A DNA stretch of 8,144 bases from a bacterium HR20 (GTDB lineage: Bacteria > Bacteroidota > Ignavibacteria > Kapaibacteriales > NICIL-2). The notes beneath the pieces were generated by a model. That model searched no databases. It saw only the letters and a list, made by a program, of their open reading frames with translations, and was not told where the DNA came from. Positions 6,778-8,144 of the stretch are shown in pieces; positions within the stretch are counted from its first letter, which is position 1; each line of letters opens with the position of its first letter. The stretch lies in assembly GCA_002898675.1 (NCBI GenBank), contig BEHW01000091.1:1-8144 (forward strand). Direction: 5' to 3'. The position numbers were made by a program, and so were the translations under genes.

Positions 6778-8144
6778 ATGAGTGTCCATAATCGGAGGAG
6801 GATGGAGATGGTGGCGTTCCTCTTGTTGCTTGTTGGTGTTGGTGCGTGGTCGCAGGAGGTGCACCGGGACACAGTGGTTGGCAACATTTGGCTCGAATGG
6901 ATACGGAAGCCGACCCGTCTGGTGCCGGATACCTCTCCTATTCGAATCGTTCCTCTCGATGGGAATGATAAATTGTGGATGTGGCCTTCGAAGCTATCGT
7001 GGGTGAGTAGTGAGCGTCTTGCGGTTGTTCATCCGCTCAGTCATGGGGTTGTTGCAGAGCTGTACGATACAGCCGCCCGTGCACAAGTTGCTGGGCTGTA
7101 TTACTTTTTCCCCATCAATGGGGCCAGTGAAAAATGGCATGCGTCGCAGTTGCGGAGAGTCCGCACCGGAGGTATTGGTTTGTGGGGCGTTAGCTTTTGG
7201 GGACATCTAGAGTATGACAATAAACTAGTAGATAGACCCACGATTCCGATGTTTTTTGAGCTCGACACGATGTTGGGGGTAAAGCGCATTGTGAAAGATA
7301 CTACGTGGTACGGTCGGGTGTATCCCGCAATGGGTACTAATCTCCAGACAAGTTACCCATTTATATGGCGTGGGTATGGTCATGTGTACGATGCGGAGAG
7401 TTTTGATGGGAATGTGTGCTACATAATGTCGGATACATCGTGGAAGCGTTGGTGGTTTGTGCTGTACATGGATGATTTAGCGACTAAAGCGGTGGTGCGG
7501 AATTACCCGCTGCCGTTTACCGTGAGCATCCGGGATAGTCTGGGGCGGGATACTACGTGTCAATTGGTGGTGATGCCGTTTGCAGTGCGTGCCAGTCGGA
7601 TGGGGATTGCTGCGCGGTCAGTGACGTCTGATAGTGAGCGAGTCATCGTGCTGTTCCGTGGGGAGAATTTCGATGATATTCGAGCGATTCGTTTGCCGAG
7701 AGGTGATCTTGATTTTGTGCTTGTCAGAATCGGCGCCTTTCTCCGTGAGCTTGAGTACTTTGTCGAGGATGGGTATGTGATTGATGCGGCCATGCGGGGG
7801 AATCGGTTTGTGTTGTCGAAGGTGTGGGAGGACGGTACGGTGGAATGGGAGCAGTATCCGGTTAATCAGGTACTGGCGGGGGCACGGTCGGTGGCACAGG
7901 ACTACATGTACTATCGCATCAAGCGGTCGCGGTGGGGTGGTTGGTATCTGTTGGGTCGTTCCTGGAAGTCGGGACTATCGTTTGTTGCTCGTCTCAATGG
8001 TTGGGGGAGGGTCACTGGTTATTATCGAATCGAGGTTCAGAATCAGTGGACCGATGGGGACAATTACGCGATGGTAGATGTTGAGGAGCATTACGCGGAC
8101 AGTAGTTTTTACGTGTTGGCGACCTACGCCACAGTGCTTGCGGT
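6778..8144 (+). CDS. Trp-rich secreted protein of unknown function, C-terminus beyond the window
   Basis: An open frame runs from 6778 to the right edge without a stop (455 codons visible). From the ATG at 6778 the N-terminus is a good signal peptide: a basic region MSVHNRRRM, a hydrophobic core VAFLLLLVGVGAW, and probable cleavage near SQ-EV (about residues 25-27). In-frame ATGs at 6802 and 6808 are alternatives. The one at 6808 has a better Shine-Dalgarno spacing but loses the basic residues. The mature part is rich in Trp (21 by hand count, about 4.6%), Tyr and Asp. It has many short strand-like segments (for example GLWGVSFWGHLEY, KRWWFVLYMDDL, WGGWYLLGRSW), no membrane helix after the signal, and only a few Cys. 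I recognise no family. A beta-rich periplasmic or surface protein, perhaps a propeller or a large cargo with a C-terminal sorting domain, is an inference. Codon use differs from the upstream operon: Gly is 15 GGG, 14 GGT, 3 GGC and 3 GGA. Confidence 0.72.
   Translation, partial: MSVHNRRRMEMVAFLLLLVGVGAWSQEVHRDTVVGNIWLEWIRKPTRLVPDTSPIRIVPLDGNDKLWMWPSKLSWVSSERLAVVHPLSHGVVAELYDTAARAQVAGLYYFFPINGASEKWHASQLRRVRTGGIGLWGVSFWGHLEYDNKLVDRPTIPMFFELDTMLGVKRIVKDTTWYGRVYPAMGTNLQTSYPFIWRGYGHVYDAESFDGNVCYIMSDTSWKRWWFVLYMDDLATKAVVRNYPLPFTVSIRDSLGRDTTCQLVVMPFAVRASRMGIAARSVTSDSERVIVLFRGENFDDIRAIRLPRGDLDFVLVRIGAFLRELEYFVEDGYVIDAAMRGNRFVLSKVWEDGTVEWEQYPVNQVLAGARSVAQDYMYYRIKRSRWGGWYLLGRSWKSGLSFVARLNGWGRVTGYYRIEVQNQWTDGDNYAMVDVEEHYADSSFYVLATYATVLA
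6794..6801 (+). promoter_or_regulatory. Possible ribosome binding site GGAGGAGG
   Basis: GGAGGAGG ends 6 bases before the ATG at 6808, an ideal Shine-Dalgarno spacing, and sits only just upstream of the ATG at 6802. If the gene starts at 6778, the same bases are instead read as Arg codons of the basic signal-peptide region (CGG AGG AGG). The central operon starts show no comparable motif, so the site may be chance or may mark a differently expressed gene. It leaves the start of the secreted protein uncertain. Confidence 0.3.

Noticed and set aside
6372..6887. Minus-strand open frame across the gap after the dehydrogenase
   Set aside because: It overlaps both neighbouring plus-strand genes, and the translation has an unlikely composition (many Thr, Pro, Cys, His) with no domain.
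1..8144. CRISPR array, tRNA, rRNA, insertion sequence or defence system
   Set aside because: I found no regularly spaced repeats, no tRNA-like cloverleaf, no transposase or integrase motifs and no known defence domains in any frame I read.

Overview
The window is a compact, gene-dense bacterial segment of moderately high GC, with one minus-strand gene at the left edge and seven plus-strand genes. The starts of the central genes mostly lack a recognisable Shine-Dalgarno sequence. The RodA sequence (R-C-W in place of the usual R-W, and the QLRYIPEQWTDFIF block) and the YjbH-like outer-membrane protein point towards a Gram-negative bacterium of the Bacteroidota/Chlorobiota group, perhaps a Kapabacteria- or Ignavibacteria-like lineage. 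That lineage call is an inference from motif memory, not a database result.

Layout. (1) Positions 1-1042, minus strand: a response regulator fused to a SpoIIE/RsbU-type PP2C phosphatase. Its C-terminus lies beyond the left edge. (2) Positions 1043-1196: a divergent intergenic region with several inverted repeats. (3) Positions 1197-6493, plus strand: six tightly packed genes, namely a DoxX/MauE-like membrane protein, a predicted outer-membrane beta-barrel protein, purC, rodA, pdxA and a 3-hydroxyacyl-CoA dehydrogenase. Four of the five junctions overlap by 1 or 4 bases and the fifth leaves only 6 bases, so this looks like one operon with translational coupling. (4) Positions 6494-6777: a noncoding gap with only weak hairpins. 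(5) Position 6778 to the right edge: the start of a large, Trp-rich secreted protein of unknown function, whose codon use differs clearly from the genes before it.

How the genes work together. The operon mixes purine synthesis (PurC), cell-wall elongation (RodA), vitamin B6 synthesis (PdxA), acyl-CoA redox chemistry (Hbd-type) and two envelope proteins. These are mostly growth-linked housekeeping functions with no single shared pathway. The left-hand regulator belongs to the partner-switching type of signalling and reads divergently from the operon. I found no CRISPR array, tRNA, rRNA, transposase, phage gene or recognisable defence system. The least explained element is the right-hand secreted protein.
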